Source: Methylacidiphilales bacterium (lineage in GTDB: Bacteria; Verrucomicrobiota; Verrucomicrobiia; Methylacidiphilales; UBA1321). From it: DNA of 64,000 nt. The translations under genes and the position numbers were made by a program. Below are positions 8,713-17,376 of this stretch, one piece after another. Location of the stretch: assembly GCA_021272165.1 (NCBI GenBank), contig JAJSLK010000045.1:78476-142475 (forward strand). Direction: 5' to 3'. Each line of letters begins with the position of its first letter. Position 1 is the stretch's first letter. Below the pieces are notes generated by a model. The model saw nothing but the letters and a program-made list of their open reading frames with translations. It had not been told where the DNA came from and did no database searches.

Positions 8713-10104
8713 ATGAAATCGATACTCAAAACGACTAGCGTCCTCGCCCTCGCGGGAGCCATGGCTCTGCCTGTGCTCGCCGATGATACGACTAGTACTG
8801 ACGCTAAGGATCAGAAGGACCTCAAAAAGGTCATCGAAGATCAGGGCATTAACTACGTCGAAACCGCCCAAAAGGGCATCACCCTTAGCGGTTATGTGGA
8901 TACCAGCTACACCGAGCAGTTCGGTGGCCGCGGTACAGCCTTTACCAGCAATCAGGCTTACCTCCATCAGTTCGACGTCAACAACAACAACTTCAACGTC
9001 AATGCCGTGAAGATCGCCTTGGAAAAGGCCCTTCCCGACAAGAACGAATGGGCCGCCGGTTTCCGCATCGACACGATGTATGGTCAGGATGCGAAGATAC
9101 TCACGGCCTCTGATCCCGTTCTGGGCAGCGCTGGTTCGAGCGTTTACCTCGAGCAGGCCCTCGTCAAGTTCCGTATTCCGGTTGGAAACGGCCTCGATGT
9201 TTACATGGGTAAGTTCGTGACGTTCCTCGGTTACGAAGTGATCGAAAGCCCGGCTAACCTTAACTTCAGCCGCGGCCTTCTCTTCACCAATGCCATCCCG
9301 CTGACTCATACCGGTATTTATGTGGATTACAAGTTCAACGATACCTTTGAAGCCAAGTTCGGCATCGTTGACGGCTGGAACCAGTCTGCCAGCACGCCTA
9401 ATACAGCCACGGGCGTGGGCTTCCCCAATGGGACGGACGCCAAGAATGACTATCCCTTTGGCGGCAAGGCCATCACGGGACAGTTCACCATCAATGCTCC
9501 TGGCAAGAATGCCAACCTGACGCAGTCGTTTATCTATTCGCCCTCCGGCGAACCGGCTAACTTCACCGCGATTTCCGGCAGCAGCTTGGTTCCCTCGGGT
9601 ACTCCGGACAATAGGGACAACGGTCCGTTGGTTGTGTATGATGTCTGGGGTAACTGGAATCCGACCTTCGTCAAGGACAGTGCTCTGACCTTGGGCTTCA
9701 ACATCGATCTCGGCTACAACGGCGCCAGTGGTCTGCCCGTTAACAGCATCTACCCGGGTGGTGGTGGAACAGGCTTCAGCTTCTTCCATAATGAAGACAG
9801 CAACACGTGGTGGGGTGCGGCGCTCTATGCCTCGTACAAGCTGACCAAGGTTGTTACCCTCTCCTCTCGTGGTGAATATCTCCATGAAGATCCTGCCTTC
9901 AATGCGAAGTTCGGCGTTGCCGGCGTCAACAATGACGACTGGTCTGAAACCCTTACGGCGTCGTTCAGCATCTGGGACAACCTCCTGACCCGTGTTGAAT
10001 ATCGCTACGACTATCTGGTCGAACCGAATACGGCTGCCACTGGCGGTCCTGCGGTTCATACCAACCAGGATGAAGTCTCGGTTGAAGCGGTCTACTCGTT
10101 CTAA
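8713..10104 (+). CDS. Outer-membrane porin, OmpL/BBP2-like beta-barrel
   Basis: A 463-residue outer-membrane protein. A signal peptide ends at ALPVLA-DD (about residue 24). A short charged linker follows, then a beta-barrel starting GITLSGYVDTSYTEQF and ending with a terminal aromatic (EAVYSF). The repeated patterns of alternating polar and aromatic residues and the motif around GKFVTFLGYEVIESPANLNFSRG match the putative porin-2 (OmpL-like) family seen in Verrucomicrobiota and Planctomycetota. A strong Shine-Dalgarno (AAGGAG) precedes the ATG by about 11 bases. The gene has a strong promoter and a strong terminator, so it is a monocistronic, probably highly expressed gene. Substrate is unknown. 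Confidence 0.88.
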   Translation: MKSILKTTSVLALAGAMALPVLADDTTSTDAKDQKDLKKVIEDQGINYVETAQKGITLSGYVDTSYTEQFGGRGTAFTSNQAYLHQFDVNNNNFNVNAVKIALEKALPDKNEWAAGFRIDTMYGQDAKILTASDPVLGSAGSSVYLEQALVKFRIPVGNGLDVYMGKFVTFLGYEVIESPANLNFSRGLLFTNAIPLTHTGIYVDYKFNDTFEAKFGIVDGWNQSASTPNTATGVGFPNGTDAKNDYPFGGKAITGQFTINAPGKNANLTQSFIYSPSGEPANFTAISGSSLVPSGTPDNRDNGPLVVYDVWGNWNPTFVKDSALTLGFNIDLGYNGASGLPVNSIYPGGGGTGFSFFHNEDSNTWWGAALYASYKLTKVVTLSSRGEYLHEDPAFNAKFGVAGVNNDDWSETLTASFSIWDNLLTRVEYRYDYLVEPNTAATGGPAVHTNQDEVSVEAVYSF

Positions 10105-10128
10105 TTGGACTGACTCCTAAAGTCCGCG

Positions 10129-10170
10129 AAAACCCCGGGTGCCAAAAGGCTCCCGGGGTTTTCTGTTTTA
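10129..10170 (+). terminator. Rho-independent terminator after the porin
   Basis: An 11-bp perfect stem AAAACCCCGGG/CCCGGGGTTTT around a 12-base loop is followed by a T-rich stretch. It lies 25 bp past the porin stop. Confidence 0.88.
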
Positions 10171-10195
10171 TCCCTTGAAAGCATTTTCAATGGGC

Positions 10196-10251
10196 GGGTA
10201 GCCGCCGATGCCCCTATCGGCGGATCATCATTCGGAGAGTGGCGGATCATC
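10196..10251. repeat. Palindromic intergenic repeat, copy 2
   Basis: Second copy of the element at 8277-8330, with the same GGGTAGCCGCCGATG opening and inverted repeat and a variant distal half (GTGGCGGATCATC). The compensating changes keep the hairpin. Confidence 0.7.
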
Positions 10252-10355
10252 AGACGGCATCCCATACACCATGGGCAATTTGGAGCATTAATTTCGGATA
10301 TTGGAATTAGGTCGCAAGAATTCCTCAGAGTTGAGGGCCACTTGGTGCTTGCCTC

Positions 10356-10371
10356 TGGCATACTCCATGCT
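10356..10371 (+). promoter_or_regulatory. Sigma-54-type promoter candidate for glnB
   Basis: TGGCATACTCCATGCT has the invariant GG and GC exactly 10 bases apart and a good match to TGGCAC-N5-TTGCA. It lies 66 bp before the glnB start. Sigma-54 control of a P-II gene is well known in other bacteria, and an NtrC-family activator is encoded at 28308-29915, although any link between them is inference. Confidence 0.5.
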
Positions 10372-10418
10372 AGGACATAGAGCCCGTGCTGATCACGGGA
10401 GTTAACCCTTTATATTAA

Positions 10419-10781
<363 letters not shown>

Positions 10782-10835
10782 CCTCCTTCGACGTCCGGCA
10801 CGGCGCCGATTTCTCGCCTGCAAATTCTGCGGGAC

Positions 10836-10858
10836 GCTAGCCATTTCACATGGCTGGC
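10836..10858 (+). terminator. Hairpin downstream of glnB
   Basis: A 9-bp stem GCTAGCCAT/ATGGCTGGC with one wobble pair and a 5-base loop lies 55 bp after the glnB stop. It has no T-tract, so it may be an mRNA-stabilising or factor-dependent terminator structure. Confidence 0.4.
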
Positions 10859-10942
10859 GCAGTGATTTGCCCTTGGGCCGGGATGCCAAAACTCCTTGAT
10901 GCTCAAGGCTGGGATGCGATATTGTTCCCGGCTCTTCCCAAC

Positions 10943-11014
10943 GGGTCGTTAGCTCAATGGTAGAGCAGGCGCCTTTTAAGCACTTGGTTGTAGGTTCGAG
11001 TCCTACACGACCCA
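10943..11014 (+). tRNA. tRNA-Lys (UUU)
   Basis: The full cloverleaf can be folded: a 7-bp acceptor GGGTCGT/ACGACCC, a D-arm GCTC/GAGC, the anticodon loop CTTTTAA and the T-arm GTAGG/CCTAC. The discriminator is A and CCA is not encoded (the genome continues CTTTT). The anticodon stem GGCGC/GCACT has a C29-A41 mismatch and a G-U closing pair. Confidence 0.93.
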
Positions 11015-11029
11015 CTTTTGATCTGACTC

Positions 11030-12781
11030 TTAGGCCTCGGAAGCAACGAGATCAGCCGGAATTTGTCCCGGCAAGGGCTTGGCCAGATGCCACTTATTGC
11101 CATCCAGCATCGGCGTGTGTTCCACCAAGCTGAAAACGCTTTGCAGGAGATGTAAGCCAAGCCCCCCCGGCTTGATGTCCTCCAGTTTGCGCCCCTTCAG
11201 CTTGGCCTGATCGACATGCGGTCCCTCGTCGCGCAACCGCAGGTGGAGATAACCCTGGCTGATTTCCGCCGACAGCAGAATCGGCTTGTCCGGCGCGCCC
11301 TGGTAGGTATGCCGCATGATGTTTGTCACCGCTTCATCCACTGCCAAGACAATACGCCCTCGCTCCAGATCATCATACCCCGCCACCATCGCCCACTGTT
11401 CAATGAATTGGCGAGCATGCTTGCAGTAGCCGGCGGATGAGCCGATCTCCAGACGTGGTTCCGGCTTGAGCTGGATCAACGCCAGACAGGCGTCGTCGTG
11501 CTGGTGCTCGGTGTCGACAAAACATTCCCACTCGTGCCAGGCGAGGTCGATCACGTCGGCGGAATAACCTGAATTACCGAGGCTCTTGATCAAACGTTCC
11601 TGCCCATATTCTTCTCCGGAGGAGCTGCGTCCCTCGTTGATCCCATCGCTGAAGAGAAGCCATTTTTCGCCGGGAGAGCAGGGGATTTCCGCCGCGGTGA
11701 ATTTCTGGCCGGGGAAGATACCGAGAGCCAGCGCATGGGGTACGGTAATCGGTTCCCAGGCATCGTTGCGCCAGCGCCACGGTTCGAATTGACCCGCGCA
11801 AACGACCTCCATAATCTCGCGGTGGGGATCGTACAGAAGAAAGGTGGTGGCGGCGAAACGGCCGGCGGCCAGACGATGACAGAGGGCGTCATTCAAGGAT
11901 GTGACGTAAGTTCCCAAGCCATTTTCGGCCAGCATCGCCAGCGCCTGCATTTCTGTCGTGATCTGCGCCGTGGTCAGCGCCGCCGGGATGCCTTTGCCGC
12001 TGACGTCACCCAGCGCGGCGAGCAGCCGGTTGCCCGGTAGCGAGATTGAAGCATAGAAGTCGCCCCCGATGGTCCGCGCGGGGCGATAACGGACCCGCAT
12101 TTCGGAACGATGCAGGCTTAATTCCTCGGGTGGCAAATAAGATTTTTGAATTTCCATCGCCAGCGTCATCTCGCGCGCCAGCTTTTCTTCCTTCTCAATT
12201 TTTTCCTCCCGGTCAAAACGGATGAGCGCGCCCGTGACGATATTGGTGAGGCCTTCGAAGATATCCTGGTCGAGTTGAGTAAAAATGGGGCGATCGATGG
12301 GATTGAGGGCCTGGAGGACGCCGAAGCAGTCTTCCTTGTCTGTCAAAGGTGCGCAGAGCATGGACCGGGTGACGAAGCCGGTCTTGACGTTGGTGACGCG
12401 GAGGAGGCGGGGGTCGTTCTGGGCGTCGTCGATGCGCATGAACTTGCGCTCCTGGAAGACCTTGCCGGCGATGCCCTTGTCCCAGGGGATGCGGAACTCG
12501 TTGATGGCGTCGTCCTTGCCGCGGGCGGAGTAGATGATGAGCTCGCGCTTGGGGCGGTCGGGAAGGAACATGGAGCAGGCTTCCGCCTGCATCATGACGC
12601 AGGAATATTTCAGGATGTTCTCGACCACGTCTTCGAGACTGGTGAGCGAAAAGAGATTGCGCGCAGCCAGGAGCAGCGCGCGGTATCGCTCCTGCATTCC
12701 CGAATCGTCCATGATGCCGATAAGGTGGCGCAGATTAGGCCATCTGGCAATGGCGTCGTGCCATTTGTCCGTTGACCCCAC
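11030..12781 (-). CDS. GAF / PP2C-type (SpoIIE-like) phosphatase / GHKL kinase fusion
   Basis: A 583-residue cytoplasmic regulator with three domains. Residues about 30-195 form a GAF sensor. Residues about 225-420 form a SpoIIE/RsbU-type PP2C phosphatase (RPARTIGGDFYA, LGDVSGKGIPAAL, LLFSDGINEGR). Residues about 440-575 form an RsbW-like anti-sigma kinase domain (VLAVDEAVTNIMRH, LRDEGP, GGLGLHLLQ). Such fusions control partner-switching with an STAS anti-anti-sigma factor. No STAS gene is adjacent, so the partner is elsewhere. The gene is convergent with tRNA-Lys and divergent from the RelE-type pair. Confidence 0.88.
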   Translation of the reverse strand: MGSTDKWHDAIARWPNLRHLIGIMDDSGMQERYRALLLAARNLFSLTSLEDVVENILKYSCVMMQAEACSMFLPDRPKRELIIYSARGKDDAINEFRIPWDKGIAGKVFQERKFMRIDDAQNDPRLLRVTNVKTGFVTRSMLCAPLTDKEDCFGVLQALNPIDRPIFTQLDQDIFEGLTNIVTGALIRFDREEKIEKEEKLAREMTLAMEIQKSYLPPEELSLHRSEMRVRYRPARTIGGDFYASISLPGNRLLAALGDVSGKGIPAALTTAQITTEMQALAMLAENGLGTYVTSLNDALCHRLAAGRFAATTFLLYDPHREIMEVVCAGQFEPWRWRNDAWEPITVPHALALGIFPGQKFTAAEIPCSPGEKWLLFSDGINEGRSSSGEEYGQERLIKSLGNSGYSADVIDLAWHEWECFVDTEHQHDDACLALIQLKPEPRLEIGSSAGYCKHARQFIEQWAMVAGYDDLERGRIVLAVDEAVTNIMRHTYQGAPDKPILLSAEISQGYLHLRLRDEGPHVDQAKLKGRKLEDIKPGGLGLHLLQSVFSLVEHTPMLDGNKWHLAKPLPGQIPADLVASEA

Positions 12782-12808
12782 CCTGAGGAACTTCTAAGTT
12801 GTGGTGAC

Positions 12809-12991
12809 ATGAGTGTTGCCGAGATCGTCAAGGAGGTGCCGAAGCTTACTCTGGAAGAGATGAAAGAGGTGGCCCGGGCTTTGCGTGAGGCCATGGAAGA
12901 CAATGAGGATTTGCAGGATGTCCTGGCTATTCTCGAAAATCCCGGTCAGCCCATTCCCATGTCTGAGATCAGGAAAAAGTACAACCTGTGA
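12809..12991 (+). CDS. Putative antitoxin of a RelE/ParE-type pair
   Basis: A 60-residue, mostly helical acidic protein that overlaps the next gene by 4 bp. It does not match a known antitoxin family by eye; the call rests on position before a RelE-like toxin and on size. The PKLTLEEMKEVARAL segment resembles the short helix of addiction-module antitoxins. Confidence 0.6.
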   Translation: MSVAEIVKEVPKLTLEEMKEVARALREAMEDNEDLQDVLAILENPGQPIPMSEIRKKYNL

Positions 12992-13251
12992 AGTGGCAGG
13001 TCTTCTTCGATCCGGCGGCCGAAAAGCAGTTTTCCAAACTCGGCAGACCAGCGCAACAGGACATTGAAAAGTATATCGCCAAGCACTTGGAATCGAAGGA
13101 AGACCCGCGGCGTTTTGGCAAACCCTATCTTTCCATTAAGAGCGCGTGGCGATACCGAATCGGCGATTATCGGATGGTTTGTCTCATCCAGGAGCAGCGC
13201 CTTGTTGTGTTAGTGTTGAAAGTGGGTCACCGCCGCAGCATTTACGACTGA
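12988..13251 (+). CDS. RelE/ParE-family toxin
   Basis: An 87-residue protein starting at GTG within the antitoxin stop (GTGA overlap). The RelE/ParE fold is visible: FDPAAEKQFSKL, then SAWRYRIGDYRMVCLI and the end VLVLKVGHRRSIYD. RelE toxins cleave mRNA at the ribosome and ParE toxins act on gyrase; the sequence alone does not settle which. Confidence 0.82.
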   Translation: MKWQVFFDPAAEKQFSKLGRPAQQDIEKYIAKHLESKEDPRRFGKPYLSIKSAWRYRIGDYRMVCLIQEQRLVVLVLKVGHRRSIYD

Positions 13252-13266
13252 CTGCCCACGAAGAAA

Positions 13267-14625
13267 TCAATGGCCGCCGCTGAGCATGGCCGCGAGGCCG
13301 GTTTCCTGGAAGGAGGCCACCTTCTGAAGGTCATCCTGGAAGGTGGGATAGGAGGTGGCAATGCAGCCGGTTTCCTCGATGGTGGTTTCGCTCTTGGAGA
13401 AGAGGCCGAGAATGGCGCAGGCCATGGCGATACGGTGATCGCCGAAACTGCCCACGCGGGCACCGGTGAGCTTGGCTCCGCCGTGGATGGTCATGCCGTC
13501 GTCATGCTCGGTCACCTCGACGCCGAAGGCGCGGAGATTGGTGGCCATGGCGGCGATGCGGTCGGTTTCCTTGACGCGGAGTTCCTGGGCGTCGCGGATT
13601 TCGGTATCGCCCTCGGCGACGGCGCCAGCCACGGCAATGATGGGCAGTTCGTCGATGACATTGGCGATTTCGGCGCCGGAGATTTTGGCGCCCTTGAGTT
13701 TGCGGCCATAGACGCGGACGGTGCCGAAGGGCTCGCAGGTCGAGTCGGAAATGCTTTCATGGATGTGGGCGCCCATGCGGAGGAGAACGCTGAGCAGGCC
13801 GGTGCGGGTGCCGTTGAGGCCGAGATTGGCAATGGTGAGGTCGGCTCCGGGCAGGGCGGCGGCGGCGGCGATCCAGAAGGCGGCGGAAGAGAAGTCGCCG
13901 GGGACCTGGAAATCATGGCCGTGAAGGCGGGTGCCACCACGGACGCGGACGGTCTTGCCCCGGCCATCGGGTTTGAGGTCGATGGTGGTGGGGGCATGGA
14001 AGTAGGCGAGAAGGCGTTCGGTGTGGTCGCGGGAGGGGGTTTTTTCGGTGATGCTGGTGGTGCCCTGGGCGAAGAGACCGGCGAGGAGGAGACACGATTT
14101 CAACTGGGCGCTGGCGACAGGAAGGGTGTAGTCGATGCCGGTGAGCGGGCCGCCCTCGATGTCGAGGGGGGCGGTGTGCTTTTCGCCCTGGCCCCCAATC
14201 TTCGCGCCCATTTTGCGGAGGGGATCGACGATGCGTTTCATGGGCCGGCCGGAAAGGGAGGCATCACCGATGAGGCGGCTTTTGAAAGGCTGTCCGGCGA
14301 GAATTCCGGCGAGCAGGCGCATGGCGGTGCCGGAGTTGCCGCAATCGAGCGGCTCAAGCGGGGCGCGGAGTTTGCCGCCGGTACCATGGACGATCAGGCG
14401 GGTCTTTGATTCGGTCTCGATGGTGCAGCCCATGGCTTGGAGCGCGCGCATGGTGCAGATGCAGTCCTCGCCGGGGAGGAAGCCATCGATCACACTCTGG
14501 CCGTCCGCGAGCGCGGAAAAGAGGATCGCGCGATGGGAGAGGCTTTTGTCGCCGGGGACGGTGATTTCGCCGCCGAGCTGGCGGGCCTGGCGGACGGTGA
14601 GGGTGGAAACGGGGGCACGGCTCAT
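13267..14625 (-). CDS. aroA: 3-phosphoshikimate 1-carboxyvinyltransferase (EPSP synthase)
   Basis: A 452-residue enzyme of the shikimate pathway that joins shikimate-3-phosphate and PEP. Signature segments are present: PGDKSLSHRAILFSALADG, DCGNSGTAMRLLAGIL, and GDHRIAMACAI. The length is usual. Its start overlaps the end of tyrA by 4 bp, so it is the last gene of a coupled hisC-tyrA-aroA operon. Confidence 0.96.
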   Translation of the reverse strand: MSRAPVSTLTVRQARQLGGEITVPGDKSLSHRAILFSALADGQSVIDGFLPGEDCICTMRALQAMGCTIETESKTRLIVHGTGGKLRAPLEPLDCGNSGTAMRLLAGILAGQPFKSRLIGDASLSGRPMKRIVDPLRKMGAKIGGQGEKHTAPLDIEGGPLTGIDYTLPVASAQLKSCLLLAGLFAQGTTSITEKTPSRDHTERLLAYFHAPTTIDLKPDGRGKTVRVRGGTRLHGHDFQVPGDFSSAAFWIAAAAALPGADLTIANLGLNGTRTGLLSVLLRMGAHIHESISDSTCEPFGTVRVYGRKLKGAKISGAEIANVIDELPIIAVAGAVAEGDTEIRDAQELRVKETDRIAAMATNLRAFGVEVTEHDDGMTIHGGAKLTGARVGSFGDHRIAMACAILGLFSKSETTIEETGCIATSYPTFQDDLQKVASFQETGLAAMLSGGH

Positions 14626-15473
14626 AAGTGGGATCGAAGGAATTTGGAACGTTGATCGTGGGCTTTTTGAAGGGCCTGTTGCAAGCCCGACTTGTCGCCT
14701 TTTTCAAGGCTGATCTTGATGTGTTCCAGTTCAGTGACCAGGGTCGCAATGGCACTTTTGATCTTTTCGCGATTGTCCCAGGCGATTTCGGTCCACAAAT
14801 CGGGCGAACCGGAGGCGACGCGGGTGGTGTCGCGAAATCCCGGACCGGCGGCCTTGAAATGATTTTCGTCGGTGGCATTGACGAGGGCGGCGGCGGCGAG
14901 ATGAGGCAGGTGGCTGATGTGGGCGACCATTTTGTCGTGCTCGAACGGCGGAGCGGTAAAGACCGAAGCGCCGACTTTTTGCCAGAAGGTTTCAGCCCGT
15001 TCCCTGGCTTCCGGCGCGGTTTTGCCCGTGGGAGTGAGAATAATCCGGGCGCCGACGAAGAGATCGGGACGCGCGGCGGCAAAGCCCGATTTTTCGCTGC
15101 CGGCCATGGGATGGCTGCCGATCCAGAGGGCCTTGTTGGCGAGGAGCGGGGCGATTTCGTTATCGACGCTTTCTTTGACGCTGCCGACATCGGTAACGAG
15201 AGCGGTGGGCTTGAGTGAGCCGGCGAACTGCTTCACCAGCGGTGCCATGGTTTCGATGGGGACACAGAGGATGACGACATCGGCGTCGCGCACGGCGTCG
15301 AGGACGTTCGTGGTCAGTTCGGCCAGGGGCAGCCGTTCGCGAATGGCCGGGAAGGTGGCATCCCGGCGGCCATAGATCCTGATTTGTCTGGCCAGGCTGC
15401 GTTCAGCCAGGGCCAGCGCGAGCGAGCCGCCGATGAGGCCCGGGCCAAGAATGGCGACGGTGCCGAAACTCAT
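14622..15473 (-). CDS. tyrA: Prephenate dehydrogenase
   Basis: A 283-residue NAD(P)-dependent dehydrogenase of tyrosine synthesis. The Rossmann motif ILGPGLIGGSLALAL is at the N-terminus and the active-site histidine segment SHPMAGSEKSG is intact. There is no chorismate mutase or ACT domain, so it is the short monofunctional form; arogenate could be the substrate instead of prephenate. It overlaps both neighbours by 4 bp. Confidence 0.93.
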   Translation of the reverse strand: MSFGTVAILGPGLIGGSLALALAERSLARQIRIYGRRDATFPAIRERLPLAELTTNVLDAVRDADVVILCVPIETMAPLVKQFAGSLKPTALVTDVGSVKESVDNEIAPLLANKALWIGSHPMAGSEKSGFAAARPDLFVGARIILTPTGKTAPEARERAETFWQKVGASVFTAPPFEHDKMVAHISHLPHLAAAALVNATDENHFKAAGPGFRDTTRVASGSPDLWTEIAWDNREKIKSAIATLVTELEHIKISLEKGDKSGLQQALQKAHDQRSKFLRSHL

Positions 15474-16636
15474 ACGATGGCCGACGGGCTCCAGCCCACG
15501 GTGGGCGTGTCGCGTTCCCCATTGGCGACTTCGACCAAACCTTCGAGCGCGGCGGGGAGTTCGGCCAGGAAGCGGGCGTTTTGTTCGGGCGTGCCGATGC
15601 TGACGCGGATGTAGCCGGGGAGATTATAGCTGACCATGGAGCGGATGATGACGCCCTTTTTCATGAGCCGCTTGAAGACCTCACCGCCGTCGCCGACATG
15701 GACGAGGACAAAGTTGGCCGAGGAGGGAACATATTTGAGTCCCATCCGCGCAAAGGCCGATTCGATGAACTGGCGGCCCTCATCCGTGATGGCTTTTGTT
15801 TTTTTCTGGTGCTCAATATCGGCAAGCCCGGCGATGGCGCCGGCCTGGGCGATGGCGTTGGCGTTGAACGGCTGGCGGGCGCGCTGGAGGAGATCGGTAA
15901 TTTCCGCGGTGGCGAGGCCGTAGCCGATGCGCAGGCCGGCAAGGCCCTGGATCTTGGAGAAGGTGCGCATGAGGACGACCCGTTCGCCGTTGCGGACATG
16001 GCCGATGGTGTCGGGCGGGTTGTCGAGGAATTCGTAGTAGGCCTCGTCGAGGACGGCGATGACATGGGGTGGGAGTTCGCGCAGGAAGGTTTCGAGCGCC
16101 TCGTTGGTGACGCGCGTGCCGGTGGGGTTATTGGGTGAGGCGAGAAAAATGAGGCGGGTCTGCGGCGTGACGGCGCGCAGCATGGCGGGCAGGTCGGGGG
16201 TGAAGTCGACGTCGTCAACGACAATGGCGCGAACGCCGAAGAGCTGGGCCATCAACGTGTAGACGGCGAAGGCATGGCGGGAGGTGACGATTTCGTGGAT
16301 GCCGGGGCGGGTGAAGGTGTGGAAAAGGAGCTCGATGATTTCATTCGAGCCATTGCCGAGGACCACGTTTTCGCGGCCGAGGTTGAAGGCGTTGGCGATG
16401 GCGGTGCGGAGATGGAAACCGCCGCCATCTGGATAGAAGTGAGCTGATTCGAGTGACTTGCGCATGGCTTCGACGGCCAGCGGGGAGGGGCCGAGGGGGT
16501 TCTCATTGGAGGCGAGCTTGATGATCGAGGAGGGGTCGAGGCCGAGTTCGCGGGCGACGTCGTCGACCGGCTTGCCGGGCTCGTAAGGGACGAGATCGAG
16601 CAACTCGCGGTTGGCCAGGTCACGGAGAGAGATCAT
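15470..16636 (-). CDS. hisC: Histidinol-phosphate / aromatic aminotransferase
   Basis: A 388-residue PLP-dependent class I/II aminotransferase of the HisC type. The PLP lysine lies in RTFSKIQGLAGLRIGYG, with LASPNNPTGT and the LDEAYYEF segment upstream. It is first in the operon with tyrA and aroA. That context suggests that it transaminates aromatic keto acids (prephenate or hydroxyphenylpyruvate) as well as, or instead of, imidazole-acetol phosphate. The mobile island starts about 50 bp upstream of its ATG, so its promoter lies in or next to the island end. Confidence 0.88.
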   Translation of the reverse strand: MISLRDLANRELLDLVPYEPGKPVDDVARELGLDPSSIIKLASNENPLGPSPLAVEAMRKSLESAHFYPDGGGFHLRTAIANAFNLGRENVVLGNGSNEIIELLFHTFTRPGIHEIVTSRHAFAVYTLMAQLFGVRAIVVDDVDFTPDLPAMLRAVTPQTRLIFLASPNNPTGTRVTNEALETFLRELPPHVIAVLDEAYYEFLDNPPDTIGHVRNGERVVLMRTFSKIQGLAGLRIGYGLATAEITDLLQRARQPFNANAIAQAGAIAGLADIEHQKKTKAITDEGRQFIESAFARMGLKYVPSSANFVLVHVGDGGEVFKRLMKKGVIIRSMVSYNLPGYIRVSIGTPEQNARFLAELPAALEGLVEVANGERDTPTVGWSPSAIV

Positions 16637-16686
16637 CCTTCCAATCTGTCGCAGATGGGGCCTCTTGTCGAGAAATGGGCAAATGA

Positions 16687-16703
16687 GGTAGTGTCTTAAT
16701 TTG
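16687..16703 (+). repeat. Left terminal inverted repeat
   Basis: GGTAGTGTCTTAATTTG, identical to the complement of 22074-22090. The adjacent 24 bases (16704-16727) match the complement of 19991-20014 at 22 of 24 positions, so this end is related to both other ends. Confidence 0.8.
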
Positions 16704-16761
16704 GGGATTTATATACCTAATCACCCTAGGTTAAGCCTCTTTGGGGCTTCAAAAGATGTTT

Positions 16762-17376
16762 TTAAGCGGCGGCTCGCTCGCCGCCATAGGCCGGATATGT
16801 TTTGGCCTGCGACTCGCCGACTTCGTTTCCCCACTGCGTCCATCCTTTGCGGTGATGGCGGGCAAATAGCTCTAGATAGGCTTTAGGCGAACATTGTTCG
16901 ATGATCGGGTAAAGCTCATCCGGCTTGCGCGAGTGCTCACGTTTGCGGGTGGCTAAGAAGTTGACTTGGCTTCTTCCAGGTGGAAGCGTCCGAATTTTTC
17001 CACGGATCCCGAAAAGAACCAACTCCGTGACGTTACGGAAGTAGAAGCCGACCCCTCTACCGTCTGGGCCTCCATCCTTGCGAATCTTGTGCCAAACGAT
17101 GTTCGCCTTGTAGGTGAATCCCCATGCGGCCATTACGTCAAGACCCTCTCGGATTAACGCATTAGGCACCCACAGGTAGAGGTGAGATTGGTCTGCGGCA
17201 AGGAGCGATACCGGAAGCTCTTTAATGTCGCTTAGGGTCATTGTGGAGTAACGTGCGAGACGCTTGTGCTCAGGAGCCATCTTGCCGGTTCGGTTGGCGA
17301 ACTGCCATGGCGGATCGGCAAGAATCGTCGCGAATCTTCCGTGAACGCTGGAAATTAAATTTTCAGATGCAGTCAT
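16762..17376 (-). CDS. MT-A70-family adenine-N6 DNA methyltransferase
   Basis: A 204-residue methyltransferase. The catalytic DPPW motif is at residues 21-24, preceded by FATILA and followed by QFANRTG; the SAM-binding and MT-A70 features LYLWVPNALIREGL and AWGFTYKANIVWHK are present, and the end (ELFARHHRKGWTQWGNEV) is typical. The ATG at 17376 overlaps the stop of the endonuclease gene as ATGA, which selects this start over longer frames. It most likely protects DNA from the adjacent BglII-type endonuclease by methylating adenine. The methylation target is not readable from sequence. Confidence 0.9.
   Translation of the reverse strand: MTASENLISSVHGRFATILADPPWQFANRTGKMAPEHKRLARYSTMTLSDIKELPVSLLAADQSHLYLWVPNALIREGLDVMAAWGFTYKANIVWHKIRKDGGPDGRGVGFYFRNVTELVLFGIRGKIRTLPPGRSQVNFLATRKREHSRKPDELYPIIEQCSPKAYLELFARHHRKGWTQWGNEVGESQAKTYPAYGGERAAA

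Noticed and set aside
8686..10059. 457-codon minus-strand frame
   Set aside because: Antisense shadow of the porin gene; no start context or family features.
13270..14409. 379-codon plus-strand frame
   Set aside because: Ala/Gly/Glu-rich shadow of aroA.
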